Of a DNA stretch of 64,000 nt, positions 38,333 through 47,323 are shown in pieces. The notes under the pieces were generated by a model, which saw only the letters and a program-made list of their open reading frames with translations, made no database searches and had not been told where the DNA came from. The position numbers were made by a program, and so were the translations under genes. The stretch comes from Pseudobutyrivibrio sp. (GTDB lineage: Bacteria > Bacillota > Clostridia > Lachnospirales > Lachnospiraceae): positions 20,681 to 84,680 of the forward strand of contig JAILKL010000076.1 of NCBI GenBank assembly GCA_024693775.1. Reading direction: 5' to 3'. Position 1 is the first letter of the stretch, and the number at the start of each line of letters is the position of its first letter.

Positions 38333-39282
38333 TAATTCTTTCCTGTTCTACGGATGTTTGAATCTAGTAGGCGGTTGAATCCCTGCCATGTAAGATTGTT
38401 TTCCTCAACATTTTCAAGTGCCTCGTAGATAGTCTCGAGCTTTGCATCGATATTATCTGCAAATGAAAGTGCGATAGCCTCTGCGATGGCTGGCTTCTTA
38501 GGTGAGCCATACTCGAGCTCGCCATGGTGAGAAAGAATACAGTGAATGAGCTCTTTTCTCTTTACCTCTGGGAAACCAGGGATCTCGTCGATGGCTCTGT
38601 CCACCATATTTGCTCCAACGAAAATGTGGCCCAGGAGCTGTCCCTCGTCTGTGTAATCATTTCGTGGAAAATCAGAAAGCTCTCTAACCTTTCCGATGTC
38701 GTGGAAAATAGCTGCTGTGATAAGTAAATCTCTATCAAGGAATGGATACTGTCTGCTGAAATAATCGCAGTTTGTAGCAACTGAAAGAGTGTGCTCTAAA
38801 AGTCCGCCTGTAAAACCGTGGTGAACTGACTTTGCAGCTGAGTGAGCCTTGAAAGCCTCGATAAAATCTGCATCCTCCACAAAATATTTGCGAAGCAATG
38901 TCTTCATGTATGGTGCCTGGATGGAATTAATGAGTGAAGTCAAATCGCTCCACATAACATTAATGTCCTTTTTGCTGGATGGAATGTAATCTGCGATGTC
39001 AAACTCGCCAGCGTTTGCCTTTCTGAGGCGCTTTATATTGAACTGAAGTGCACCATTCCAGCTAGTGATATCACCAGTAACTGTGATGAAATCTAACTCA
39101 TCATAATCGCTGATACCCTCGGAATCTACGTCCCAAATTTTTGCGTCAATAGTGCCTGATTTATCACAAAGAGTAAGTGACTCGAATGCCTTTCCATTCT
39201 TTGATATACCCTGTGACTTTTTCTTGCATAGGTATGTCTCTGTACCTCTGTCTCCCTCTTTGAGGGTGTTAATATATTTCAT
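38332..39282 (-). CDS. yhaM: 3'-5' exoribonuclease YhaM family (OB + HD domain)
   Basis: LLEHTLSVATNCDYFSRQYPFLDRDLLITAAIFHDIGKVREL; LLGHIFVGANMVDRAIDEIPGFPEVKRKELIHCILSHHGELEYGSPK. Confidence 0.9.
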   Translation of the reverse strand: MKYINTLKEGDRGTETYLCKKKSQGISKNGKAFESLTLCDKSGTIDAKIWDVDSEGISDYDELDFITVTGDITSWNGALQFNIKRLRKANAGEFDIADYIPSSKKDINVMWSDLTSLINSIQAPYMKTLLRKYFVEDADFIEAFKAHSAAKSVHHGFTGGLLEHTLSVATNCDYFSRQYPFLDRDLLITAAIFHDIGKVRELSDFPRNDYTDEGQLLGHIFVGANMVDRAIDEIPGFPEVKRKELIHCILSHHGELEYGSPKKPAIAEAIALSFADNIDAKLETIYEALENVEENNLTWQGFNRLLDSNIRRTGKN

Positions 39283-39445
39283 TTAAAACTCCAATCTAAG
39301 CTCAATTTAATGAGCTGAAAACCTTATTAAATTATAAGTGATAATATTCATATAATCAATGCGATAGAATAGTCGAAAATATAAATTATTTCTACTTTTT
39401 TTAGTCGTTTTCGCACTATTTATGTGATAGGATTTTCTTAGTATA

Positions 39446-39468
39446 AATTAGTTATTTTGTAACTAATT
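39446..39468. promoter_or_regulatory. Candidate operator palindrome AATTAGTTA-ttttg-TAACTAATT
   Basis: Perfect 9-bp arms about 75 bp upstream of the GH42 start. Confidence 0.45.
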
Positions 39469-39543
39469 ACTGAGTATCTTAGTTTAGAGTTTAGCATTTG
39501 TTTTTATTATTAAGGGGGATTTGTTCAATCAATTTGAACGAAA

Positions 39544-41700
39544 ATGATTATGGATAAAAAAATATTATTTCCACAAGTGGGGGGATTGTTGCACGGCGGT
39601 GATTACAATCCTGAACAATGGCTTGATCGGCCTGACATTTTAGAAAAAGATATCGAATACATGAAGGAGGCTGGCATCAATGTGGTTTCCCTGGGAATTT
39701 TCTCCTGGGCCGTCCATGAGCCAACTGAGGGCAATATAAATTTTGATTGGCTGGAATCAATCATGGACCGCCTCTACGAAAACGGGATTTATACGGTTTT
39801 GGCTACTCCTACTGGGGCCCGTCCTGCCTGGCTTGATGAAAAATATCCATCAGCTATGCGCTGCGATGAGATGGGAGTTCGCGCTCATCATGGATTGCGC
39901 CACAACCATTGCATGCAATCCCCAGAATTCCGCGAAAAGGTGCGCATAATGGACAGCGCCTTGGGCAAACGTTTTGCTAATCATCCCGCTGTTTTGATGT
40001 GGCATATTTCAAATGAGCTGGGCGGCTACTGCTACTGCGATACCTGCCGCAAAAAGTTTCAGGAATGGCTGGCTGACCGCTATGATCACGATATTGAAAA
40101 GCTAAATAAGGCTTGGTGGACTACCTTTTGGTCTCACAAATTTAACAGCTTTGACCAGATTGATCCTCCATATAAAAATGGGGAAAACTGTGTGATGGGC
40201 TTGAATCTTGATTGGAAGAGATATAATACCTGGTCTGCTACTGATTTCATGAAATTTGAGATTGATACTTTGCGCCAGGCAGGGGCTGCGCAGCCTACAA
40301 CTACTAATTACATGGAGATGTTTTATGACTACGACTATGCGTACATGAGCAAATTCATCGACGTAATTAGCTGGGACAATTATCCTGAGATGCACAACAA
40401 TTGGCAATCTGACGCTGAGCATTTGTTAGAGCGTAGCTTTAACCATGCACTTTTTAGAAGTCTCAAGCCTGAGCAGCCATTTATGATGATGGAATCCGCT
40501 CCAGGGCTTGTGAATTGGCGTCCTTACAACAAATATCGCCGCCCTGGTATGCATCGACTGATTTCTTTGCAGGCGATTGCTACTGGTTCTGATACAGTGC
40601 AATATTTCCAGATTCGAAAGAGCCGCGGTTGCTCTGAGCAATATCACGGCGCGGTGATTGACCACATTGGCACCAACGACACCCGCGTGTTTAAGGAAGT
40701 GGCTGGGGTCGGACGAGATTTGGCTGCAATATCCGATGTGGCTGGAACTATTGCTAAAAATGAAGTGGGAATTTTATTTGATTGGGACAACAGATGGGCT
40801 GTGGACGACGCATGGTGCCTATCTAATGAAACCAAGAATTACGATAAAACCTGCATGAGCATTTACAACGAATTTATGAGTCTTGGCGTGGAGCCAAATA
40901 TTATTTCTTCTGACAGTGATTGGAGTGGATATAAAGTTATTTGTGCACCTATGCTCTATCTTCTCCACGATGGAATTGGGGAAAAGATTAGCGAATTTGT
41001 CAGGGCTGGTGGACAATTTATGGCAACCTATTTCACTGGCTATGTTAATGAATCTACATTGACCTGGCTAGGTGGATTCCCTGGTGATGGATTATCTGAG
41101 GTGTTTGGGCTTCGCAGCGAGGAGATTGATACTCTGTATCCTGAGGATGAGGTTAGTATTTCAGTGAAGAAGGATGCTAGTAATTTTTGCAGTGTTTCTA
41201 AGGCTGGAGAGCTTGTTTCTACTGGAAAGGCTAGCCAAAATAGTCTTGGAATTGGACACGTTGCTGTTCACGATTATCAGGAAATGCTGCGTGATGTGAG
41301 CGCTGATGTGCTGGCTGTTTACGATAATGACTACATGGCTGGAAAAGCAGCCATCACCCGCAATAAATACGGCGCCGGCATGGCCTACTATGTGGGCTGT
41401 CGCACAGACCAGGCGGATATTGAGTTTATTTATAGAGCTATGCTGGATGCCGCCGGAATCGACTATGAAAAATTGCCTGTTGGCGTGGAAAAGCACACCA
41501 GATTTGGCGATGGCGTGCAGTATGATTTTTATATGAATTGTACTGAGGAGGATGTTTGCTTGGATGGAGTTTATGGTGTGGATTTGCTAGGTGGAGATTC
41601 TGATGCTAACGCGATGAGTGATGCCCGGGTTTCTGGTGACGTTGGGGTTGCTGGGCAATTGCGTCTGGGCAGATATGGAGTTGCTGTGGTTAAGCACTAA
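39544..41700 (+). CDS. Beta-galactosidase, glycoside hydrolase family 42
   Basis: LLHGGDYNPEQWLDRPDILEKDIEYMKEAGINVVSLGIFSWAVHEPTEG; WHISNELGGYCYCDTCRKKFQEWL; MMESAPGLVNW. Confidence 0.95.
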   Translation: MIMDKKILFPQVGGLLHGGDYNPEQWLDRPDILEKDIEYMKEAGINVVSLGIFSWAVHEPTEGNINFDWLESIMDRLYENGIYTVLATPTGARPAWLDEKYPSAMRCDEMGVRAHHGLRHNHCMQSPEFREKVRIMDSALGKRFANHPAVLMWHISNELGGYCYCDTCRKKFQEWLADRYDHDIEKLNKAWWTTFWSHKFNSFDQIDPPYKNGENCVMGLNLDWKRYNTWSATDFMKFEIDTLRQAGAAQPTTTNYMEMFYDYDYAYMSKFIDVISWDNYPEMHNNWQSDAEHLLERSFNHALFRSLKPEQPFMMMESAPGLVNWRPYNKYRRPGMHRLISLQAIATGSDTVQYFQIRKSRGCSEQYHGAVIDHIGTNDTRVFKEVAGVGRDLAAISDVAGTIAKNEVGILFDWDNRWAVDDAWCLSNETKNYDKTCMSIYNEFMSLGVEPNIISSDSDWSGYKVICAPMLYLLHDGIGEKISEFVRAGGQFMATYFTGYVNESTLTWLGGFPGDGLSEVFGLRSEEIDTLYPEDEVSISVKKDASNFCSVSKAGELVSTGKASQNSLGIGHVAVHDYQEMLRDVSADVLAVYDNDYMAGKAAITRNKYGAGMAYYVGCRTDQADIEFIYRAMLDAAGIDYEKLPVGVEKHTRFGDGVQYDFYMNCTEEDVCLDGVYGVDLLGGDSDANAMSDARVSGDVGVAGQLRLGRYGVAVVKH

Positions 41701-41783
41701 ATTTTACAATAAAAGCGAGATAGAGGAATCGGATGCACGGGAATATGCCTATTTTCCTATCTTGGATATGAGAAATTGTTGCT

Positions 41784-42036
41784 GGGGCATCGGGATTCTG
41801 GGATTTGGCTGTTTTCCGATGCCCTTTTGAACTTTGGGGGCATCGGGATTTCGGGGTTTGGCTGTTACTCGATGCCCTTTTTGGCTTTCGGGGCATCGGG
41901 ATTTTGGTGGTTTGCTGATTCCCGATGCCCTTTTTGGCTTTCGGGGCATCGGGTTTTTGGGGTTACGCTGTTTTCCGATGCCCTTTTTAGCTTTGGGGGC
42001 ATCGGGATTTCGGGGGTGCGCTGTTTTCCGATGCCC
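41784..42036. repeat. Tandem array, 53-bp period, ~4.8 copies, each with GGGCATCGG/CCGATGCCC inverted repeat
   Basis: GGGGCATCGGG unit starts at 41784, 41837, 41890, 41943 and 41996, exactly 53 bp apart. Confidence 0.95.
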
Positions 42037-42085
42037 TCGCCTAAAATTCTCCAGTGCTCTCCAGCTCAAATATATTTACAAAAAA

Positions 42086-42120
42086 AATTCCTACAGAAAC
42101 GTCTAGTTTCTGTAGGAACT
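42086..42120. terminator. Bidirectional intrinsic terminator
   Basis: TTCCTACAGAAAC-gtcta-GTTTCTGTAGGAA flanked by A-run and T-rich tract between convergent genes. Confidence 0.75.
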
Positions 42121-42135
42121 TTCTAATTAACATAT

Positions 42136-42840
42136 TTACTTATCCAATGTATTCAACAAATCGAGGTTCTTTACTTCTGTTTCGCTGAACATGTCCTCAG
42201 TGAAGTCTGCGGGCATGATGGATGGGTTGTACCAAATCTGCCCCATGAAGTAATTATAAAGGTCCTGGTTTTTGAATGAATAGCCATGGCGGGCGTAGAT
42301 TTCATTTTTTGCTACATATAATACCTGCTTTGGAACGCCTTCAAAATCTTCTGCTGTGTAGACTTTTGTGTCAGTATCAAACAAGTACATTGCATAGCAG
42401 GCTGTGTCTGTGACACTGCGGTCTCCCTCCCAGTACGCACTTACTGCTGGCCAGTATTTACTTTTTTCTACATAGCCGCTACGCTCTGAAATTGCAGCCT
42501 CGATTTCCTCTTGGCTCCAGTCTTGGACTGGTGCTGCAAATGCTGAGGTATCAAACTCTGTAGTTTCCTCTTCTTCTGTTTCCTCTTCCTCGACTGGTTC
42601 TTCTGTGACTTCTTCTGCAGGCTCTTCGGTGGTCTCCTCAGCTACTACCTCTGTTTCGTTGCTGATTTTTAGACCATCCTTGTGTTTCTTTTCTGCAAAT
42701 AATAGTCCAAACGCGATACATCCTGCAAAAATACCAACGGCAACTGCAATCATTAATTCGCATATACGTTGTCTAATTCTGCGGCGACGTCTTTCTTCGC
42801 GTAATTCTCTTTCACGTTCTGTCATAACATATCTCCTCAA
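42136..42840 (-). CDS. Membrane-anchored YARHG-domain protein
   Basis: Single N-terminal TM, acidic linker (EETTEEPAEEVTEEPVEEEETEEEETT), VAKNEIYARHGYSFKNQDLYNYFMGQIWYNP. Confidence 0.85.
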   Translation of the reverse strand: MRRYVMTERERELREERRRRRIRQRICELMIAVAVGIFAGCIAFGLLFAEKKHKDGLKISNETEVVAEETTEEPAEEVTEEPVEEEETEEEETTEFDTSAFAAPVQDWSQEEIEAAISERSGYVEKSKYWPAVSAYWEGDRSVTDTACYAMYLFDTDTKVYTAEDFEGVPKQVLYVAKNEIYARHGYSFKNQDLYNYFMGQIWYNPSIMPADFTEDMFSETEVKNLDLLNTLDK

Positions 42841-42856
42841 TTTTGTTTAGATTTTT

Positions 42857-43091
42857 GTTTTTCATCAGAAAAACAGAAATCGTAAATACCATGAAAATAG
42901 GTTTATCTATTTTCATGTCCTGCAAAGCAGGATTATTGCTGACAATTTCATTGTTTGGTCAGCAATAAGTCATAGTTTTTGATTTTCCTCAGAAAATCAA
43001 GAACCGGACACAGACCAATATTTTCTGAAAGAAAATGTTGCTTGGCAAAGCCAAGTTCTTGTGGGCTTTTTCCTTAAGTAGCCAACAAGAA
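42857..43091. repeat. Twice-repeated cassette of four consecutive inverted repeats (eight hairpins)
   Basis: Arms listed in findings, e.g. CATGAAAATAG/CTATTTTCATG, TTATTGCTGAC/GTCAGCAATAA, GTTTTTGATTTTC/GAAAATCAAGAAC, CTTGGC-aaa-GCCAAG. Confidence 0.75.
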
Positions 43092-43134
43092 GCTCTATAT
43101 ACATCGTAACATATATGAGTAGTATTTCTCAAAT

Positions 43135-44292
43135 CTACAATGTCCCTTCAATCTGAGCACGTGTAGCCTGGACGCTGCCCTGGGCCATTTGTGGGCTACC
43201 GCCCCCTTTGGCGCCAAGCAATTCTCTCATGCCAGCAGCTATTGCTGCGCAATCTCTAGACTGGCTTCCGATTACAAAATTGTATCCATTTTCATCATCT
43301 CCAGAGAAAATAGCACAAAGTCCTGTGTGGCGCTCTACCAATGCATTTACTCCGTCGCGCATGGTTTTGGCATCCAAATCCTCTGAGAAAATTGTCACAT
43401 CTACTAAGTCAGATGGGAATCCGTAAATACGATTCATTAACATATCTGACTTGATGGAACTAATCTCGTATTTTAGCTGTTTATTGTCATCCATTAGCTT
43501 GGAAATCTTTGAAGGAAGCTGATCCTCCTGGCAATTTAACAGCTGGTATGAGGCAGCCAAAATATCCATTCGTCTATTGTAATCGTCCAGTGCTCTGAGG
43601 CCGCACATGATGTAAACTCGTGTGCCGCCCTTGTATTTGTTGAAGGAAACAACCTTTAGCATGCCCACCTGACCTGTGGTCTTTACGTGTGGGGCGCAGC
43701 ATGCGCAAATGTCTGTGCCTTCGATTTCTACCAATCTAACAGCACCCTCGATTTCTTTTTTGCTGCGATACTCGATGGCTGGCAAAAGAACTGGATCCGG
43801 ATAGTATGCCTTTACCACCACGTCTCTGGCGATTGTTTTGTTGGCCAACAGCTCGATTTCTCTAACCTGCTCTGGGCTCAGCTCAATATTTAAATCAAGT
43901 GTGACAGTATTGTCGCTGAGGTGGAAGCCAACATTTTCTGCCCCGTATAAATTGTGGGCGATGCCGGTGAAAATATGCTCTCCGGTGTGCTGCTGCATGT
44001 TTCCAAATCGATGATTCCAATCGATTTCGCCGTGAACAATTTCTCCGCTGAGGAATCCAGACACGCAATAATGATAAATTATGCCGTTTTCAATCTGCAC
44101 GTCCACCACCGCGGTGTTATCAAGGTATCCAATATCGCTGGTTTGACCGCCCTGCTCTGGGAAAAAAGCTGTCTGCTCCAAGACCACCTTGTACAGCTTT
44201 CTCTCCTCCACCATAACCTCCTGGCAGGAAATTACTCTGGACGAAAACTCCTTTAAAAATGCATCATTATCATATAGTGCTACTGTCTGCAT
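43135..44292 (-). CDS. Alanyl-tRNA editing protein, AlaX-like with DHHA1 domain
   Basis: QQHTGEHIFTGI, CACCAPHVKTTGQVGML, C-term GAKGGGSPQMAQGSV. Confidence 0.88.
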   Translation of the reverse strand: MQTVALYDNDAFLKEFSSRVISCQEVMVEERKLYKVVLEQTAFFPEQGGQTSDIGYLDNTAVVDVQIENGIIYHYCVSGFLSGEIVHGEIDWNHRFGNMQQHTGEHIFTGIAHNLYGAENVGFHLSDNTVTLDLNIELSPEQVREIELLANKTIARDVVVKAYYPDPVLLPAIEYRSKKEIEGAVRLVEIEGTDICACCAPHVKTTGQVGMLKVVSFNKYKGGTRVYIMCGLRALDDYNRRMDILAASYQLLNCQEDQLPSKISKLMDDNKQLKYEISSIKSDMLMNRIYGFPSDLVDVTIFSEDLDAKTMRDGVNALVERHTGLCAIFSGDDENGYNFVIGSQSRDCAAIAAGMRELLGAKGGGSPQMAQGSVQATRAQIEGTL

Positions 44293-44371
44293 GTATCCTC
44301 CCTTAAAATTTTTATTAAAATATTTATCTCATGGCATGAAAATAAATAAACCTACTGACAAATATTTACAT

Positions 44372-45427
44372 TTAATAAATTTTCTTCTTATTTCCACGAT
44401 GGCTCTTGTAGAGCATATCTCGATTGATTTCTGTGTAGAAGGCGTCTCTTAATCTCTCATTTGTGTAGTTCATGCCACGAAGCCACATGAGCTTTGTGAG
44501 TGTGGCCTCGAGGGTCATATCATACGCCTCTATCATATGGAAATCGTGCTTTATCTGGCGGCCTACCTCGTAGACTGTCATGTTGCTGCCTTCGTTGGCA
44601 ACCTGTGTGGTCATTACCGCGAGCTTGTCCTGGCCCTGCCATTTTTCCATTTCTGCATAGAAGGTCTCCATGAGAGCCTCTGGCATTCCGCCTACGCCAA
44701 AGCTTTCGATAACGACGATATCATAATTTTCAAATAAAAATCCTAAGATGTCTGCCTTGATTCCTGGGTACAATTTTAAAAGTGTAACCCTGTCGGACAT
44801 TTCATAGTAAAAATGTGGGATGCCCTTCACTGGAATCTCTGGAATGTAGCGCAAAATCACGCCATCCTGAATGACTGCCAGGTATGGAAAATTAATGCTG
44901 GAAAAGGCGTTGTAGCTTTTGGCTCTTTCCTTTTTGGCTCTGGTGCCGCAGATAACCTTTCCATCAAAAACGATGCTGACATTCTGAGACTCGTCGTCGG
45001 ATGCATAAATGAATGAATCCAAAAGATTGGTCTTGGCATCAGTAACATCTCGGCTAATTGGCTTTTGTGAGCCTGTTACCACGATTGGCTTTGCCGAATT
45101 TTGAATCATGTAGCTAAGGGCTGCGCCTGTGTATGCCAAGGTGTCTGTGCCGTGGCAAACCACGAATCCGTCGTAGGCAGCGTAATTATCCTCTATCGCT
45201 TTTACGATAATTTTCCAATGACTTGGAGTCATGTTTGTGCTATCCAAATTTAGGACCTGAAGTGTCTCCACCTCACATACATTTTTTACTGCAGGAATGT
45301 ATGACAAAACATCCTCTGCTGTGAGGCCAGGTGTAAGGCCTGCCTCGGTTTGCTTTGAAGCAATGGTACCGCCGGTACCGATCATTAAAATCTTTTTCAT
45401 CTTAGTTCTTTCCAATAGGTATTCCAA
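44372..45427 (-). CDS. L-asparaginase (type I-like)
   Basis: ILMIGTGGTIASKQTEAGLTPGLTAEDVL; GFVVCHGTDTLAYTGAALSYM. Confidence 0.92.
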   Translation of the reverse strand: MEYLLERTKMKKILMIGTGGTIASKQTEAGLTPGLTAEDVLSYIPAVKNVCEVETLQVLNLDSTNMTPSHWKIIVKAIEDNYAAYDGFVVCHGTDTLAYTGAALSYMIQNSAKPIVVTGSQKPISRDVTDAKTNLLDSFIYASDDESQNVSIVFDGKVICGTRAKKERAKSYNAFSSINFPYLAVIQDGVILRYIPEIPVKGIPHFYYEMSDRVTLLKLYPGIKADILGFLFENYDIVVIESFGVGGMPEALMETFYAEMEKWQGQDKLAVMTTQVANEGSNMTVYEVGRQIKHDFHMIEAYDMTLEATLTKLMWLRGMNYTNERLRDAFYTEINRDMLYKSHRGNKKKIY

Positions 45428-45818
45428 AAATTCTAGTCTGGAAGCCGTTTAACAATGTTTCGTAATCCGTATAATCGATATTACATTTAAAGTAAGCGTT
45501 CCAAACTGATTTAACAGTGTCGCAAATTTCACTGCCATTTTCCTCTGTAAGCAGTGATGGAAAGACATAATAAATCATGAAATAATTGATGTTCATCATG
45601 TCACTTCCACGAACCTTTCCAAACTTTTTAAATGCTGTATTTACCTCATCGCAGAGTACCTTTGCATCTGCGGCAACATCACTTGCTTTTATAATTGGCT
45701 CCAAAAATTCATAGCGATTTTCTTTGAACATCTTCATGTTCATTTCGTAATCCTTTTTTGTGTGAACCTTGCTAAGGTAAGCCACATCTTCGAATAATTT
45801 TTCCACATTATACCCCAT
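45402..45818 (-). CDS. Hypothetical protein
   Basis: 138-aa ORF overlapping the asparaginase start; no recognised family. Confidence 0.6.
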   Translation of the reverse strand: MGYNVEKLFEDVAYLSKVHTKKDYEMNMKMFKENRYEFLEPIIKASDVAADAKVLCDEVNTAFKKFGKVRGSDMMNINYFMIYYVFPSLLTEENGSEICDTVKSVWNAYFKCNIDYTDYETLLNGFQTRIFGIPIGKN

Positions 45819-45829
45819 AAAAACTTCTC

Positions 45830-46471
45830 CTATTCTCCAATAATCTCACTAAGCTGAGAAATATCCTCGACCTTTGCAACGTAGCCATCCACTGATGCGC
45901 CGTAGCCGTAAGCGGCCCAGATAAAATCAACTCCTGCTACGTCGCAGGCATCCTTATCCCCCTGGATGTCGCCGATGTAAACCGGGTGCTTTATATTGTT
46001 TTTGGCCACCAATCCCTTTATATTATCTGCCTTTCCAAGGCCATTGTCACCGTAACAGATGAAATCAGTAAAATATTTTCCGTGGCCGGTGCGGTCTAGA
46101 TAAGTCTCGATGTATCCCGACTGACAATTGCTCACAATGTAAAGCTTTGTGCGCTTGCTCAAATCCTCTAGCACATTTTCAAGGCCAGGATATGTGGTAT
46201 CTGCATCGCTGATGGCCAAATCCGCCATCTCGTATTTCTCGCAAAGCTCTAAGGTCTTGTATCTTTTGGCTGGGTCTGGATCTGGAATGCTGGCGTCGGC
46301 AATGTCCGTCATGGTTTTGCCGAAAAGCCCCATTAATTTTTCCGGTGTAAATTCCACGTCGTAGCCCATTTCCTTTGCTGCGCGAGTCCAGCTGGCTGCG
46401 AAAACTGGAATGTTGTCCCAGATAGTTCCATCCATGTCAAAAATGATACCGTCTGTATTAATATTGCCCAT
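45830..46471 (-). CDS. HAD-superfamily phosphatase (phosphoglycolate phosphatase-like)
   Basis: IIFDMDGTIWDN, LYIVSNCQSGYIETYL, VYIGDIQGDKDACDVAGVDFIWAAYG. Confidence 0.87.
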   Translation of the reverse strand: MGNINTDGIIFDMDGTIWDNIPVFAASWTRAAKEMGYDVEFTPEKLMGLFGKTMTDIADASIPDPDPAKRYKTLELCEKYEMADLAISDADTTYPGLENVLEDLSKRTKLYIVSNCQSGYIETYLDRTGHGKYFTDFICYGDNGLGKADNIKGLVAKNNIKHPVYIGDIQGDKDACDVAGVDFIWAAYGYGASVDGYVAKVEDISQLSEIIGE

Positions 46472-46555
46472 AAAATCAACCTAACTTTCTACTATCAACT
46501 AGGTGCTATTTTACAATATTTTCGGTATAATGGGAACTCACAGGAAGGATTTAAT

Positions 46556-47323
46556 ATGAACGACGACGATATTCTCTTATATAAAAGATTAATCGAGCTC
46601 TCCAACAGGGCTTATCAAAACAACATATACACTTTCAGTGATTTTCTCAGCCTTAGCCAGCAGGACGTTTTGTACCAGGCGGCCAGGGATAAGGGATTTG
46701 CGCCTATTTCCTATGACCTCTTTGGTGGATATGAAAATTGCGAGCGAAAAATGGTGCGATTTGGCAGTGAAAAGGATTTTGGCTACGAGGTGGATTATCC
46801 TATTGTTTGCATCAAGGTGGAGCCTTTGGCCAAGAAATTTGCCAAGGAATACACTCATCGCGACTATCTGGGCAGCCTGATGAGTCTGGGAATTGATCGA
46901 AAAAAATTCGGCGATATCTTCGTGGATGGCATGGATGCGTATATCTATGCCGACGAATCTACCGCCGATTATCTCATGGAAAATTTTGTGTCCGTGGGAC
47001 GAAATTCTATTAAATGCTCGATTTCTGAGCTGCCTGAATCCTATATTCGCGAGGCCCTAAAGGAAATCACCATTCAGGTGGCTTCACCTAGGGTGGACGC
47101 CGTGATTGCAAAGGTCTACAACCTTTCTCGAAAGGATACCATCCCATATTTCATGGAGAAAAAGGTATCTGTAAACGGCCACATCGTGGAAAACAATGAC
47201 AAAACCCTATCTGAGGGCGACACTGTATCGGTCCGCGGATTTGGCAAATTTAACTACGTGCGCCAAGGCGGCGTTTCCAAAAAAGGAAAGCTGCACATGG
47301 ACATCGAAGTATTTGGTCGCTAG
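46556..47323 (+). CDS. RNA-binding S4-domain protein, YlmH family
   Basis: ITIQVASPRVDAVIAKVYNLSRKDTIPYFMEKKVSVNGHIVENNDKTLSEGDTVSVRGFGKF. Confidence 0.87.
   Translation: MNDDDILLYKRLIELSNRAYQNNIYTFSDFLSLSQQDVLYQAARDKGFAPISYDLFGGYENCERKMVRFGSEKDFGYEVDYPIVCIKVEPLAKKFAKEYTHRDYLGSLMSLGIDRKKFGDIFVDGMDAYIYADESTADYLMENFVSVGRNSIKCSISELPESYIREALKEITIQVASPRVDAVIAKVYNLSRKDTIPYFMEKKVSVNGHIVENNDKTLSEGDTVSVRGFGKFNYVRQGGVSKKGKLHMDIEVFGR

Noticed and set aside
40102-41016. Several minus-strand ORFs inside the GH42 gene
   Set aside because: Antisense shadows of a strongly coding plus-strand gene.
41784-42036. CRISPR array
   Set aside because: Period is constant but the inter-arm segments are homologous to one another, not unique spacers; no cas genes in the window.
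41690-42126. Overlapping ORFs on both strands (41749..42069 -, 41776..42126 +, 41834..42106 +, 41690..41896 -) with repetitive peptides
   Set aside because: They are by-products of the 53-bp tandem repeat (53 is not divisible by 3, so frames cycle); no ribosome sites or recognisable proteins.
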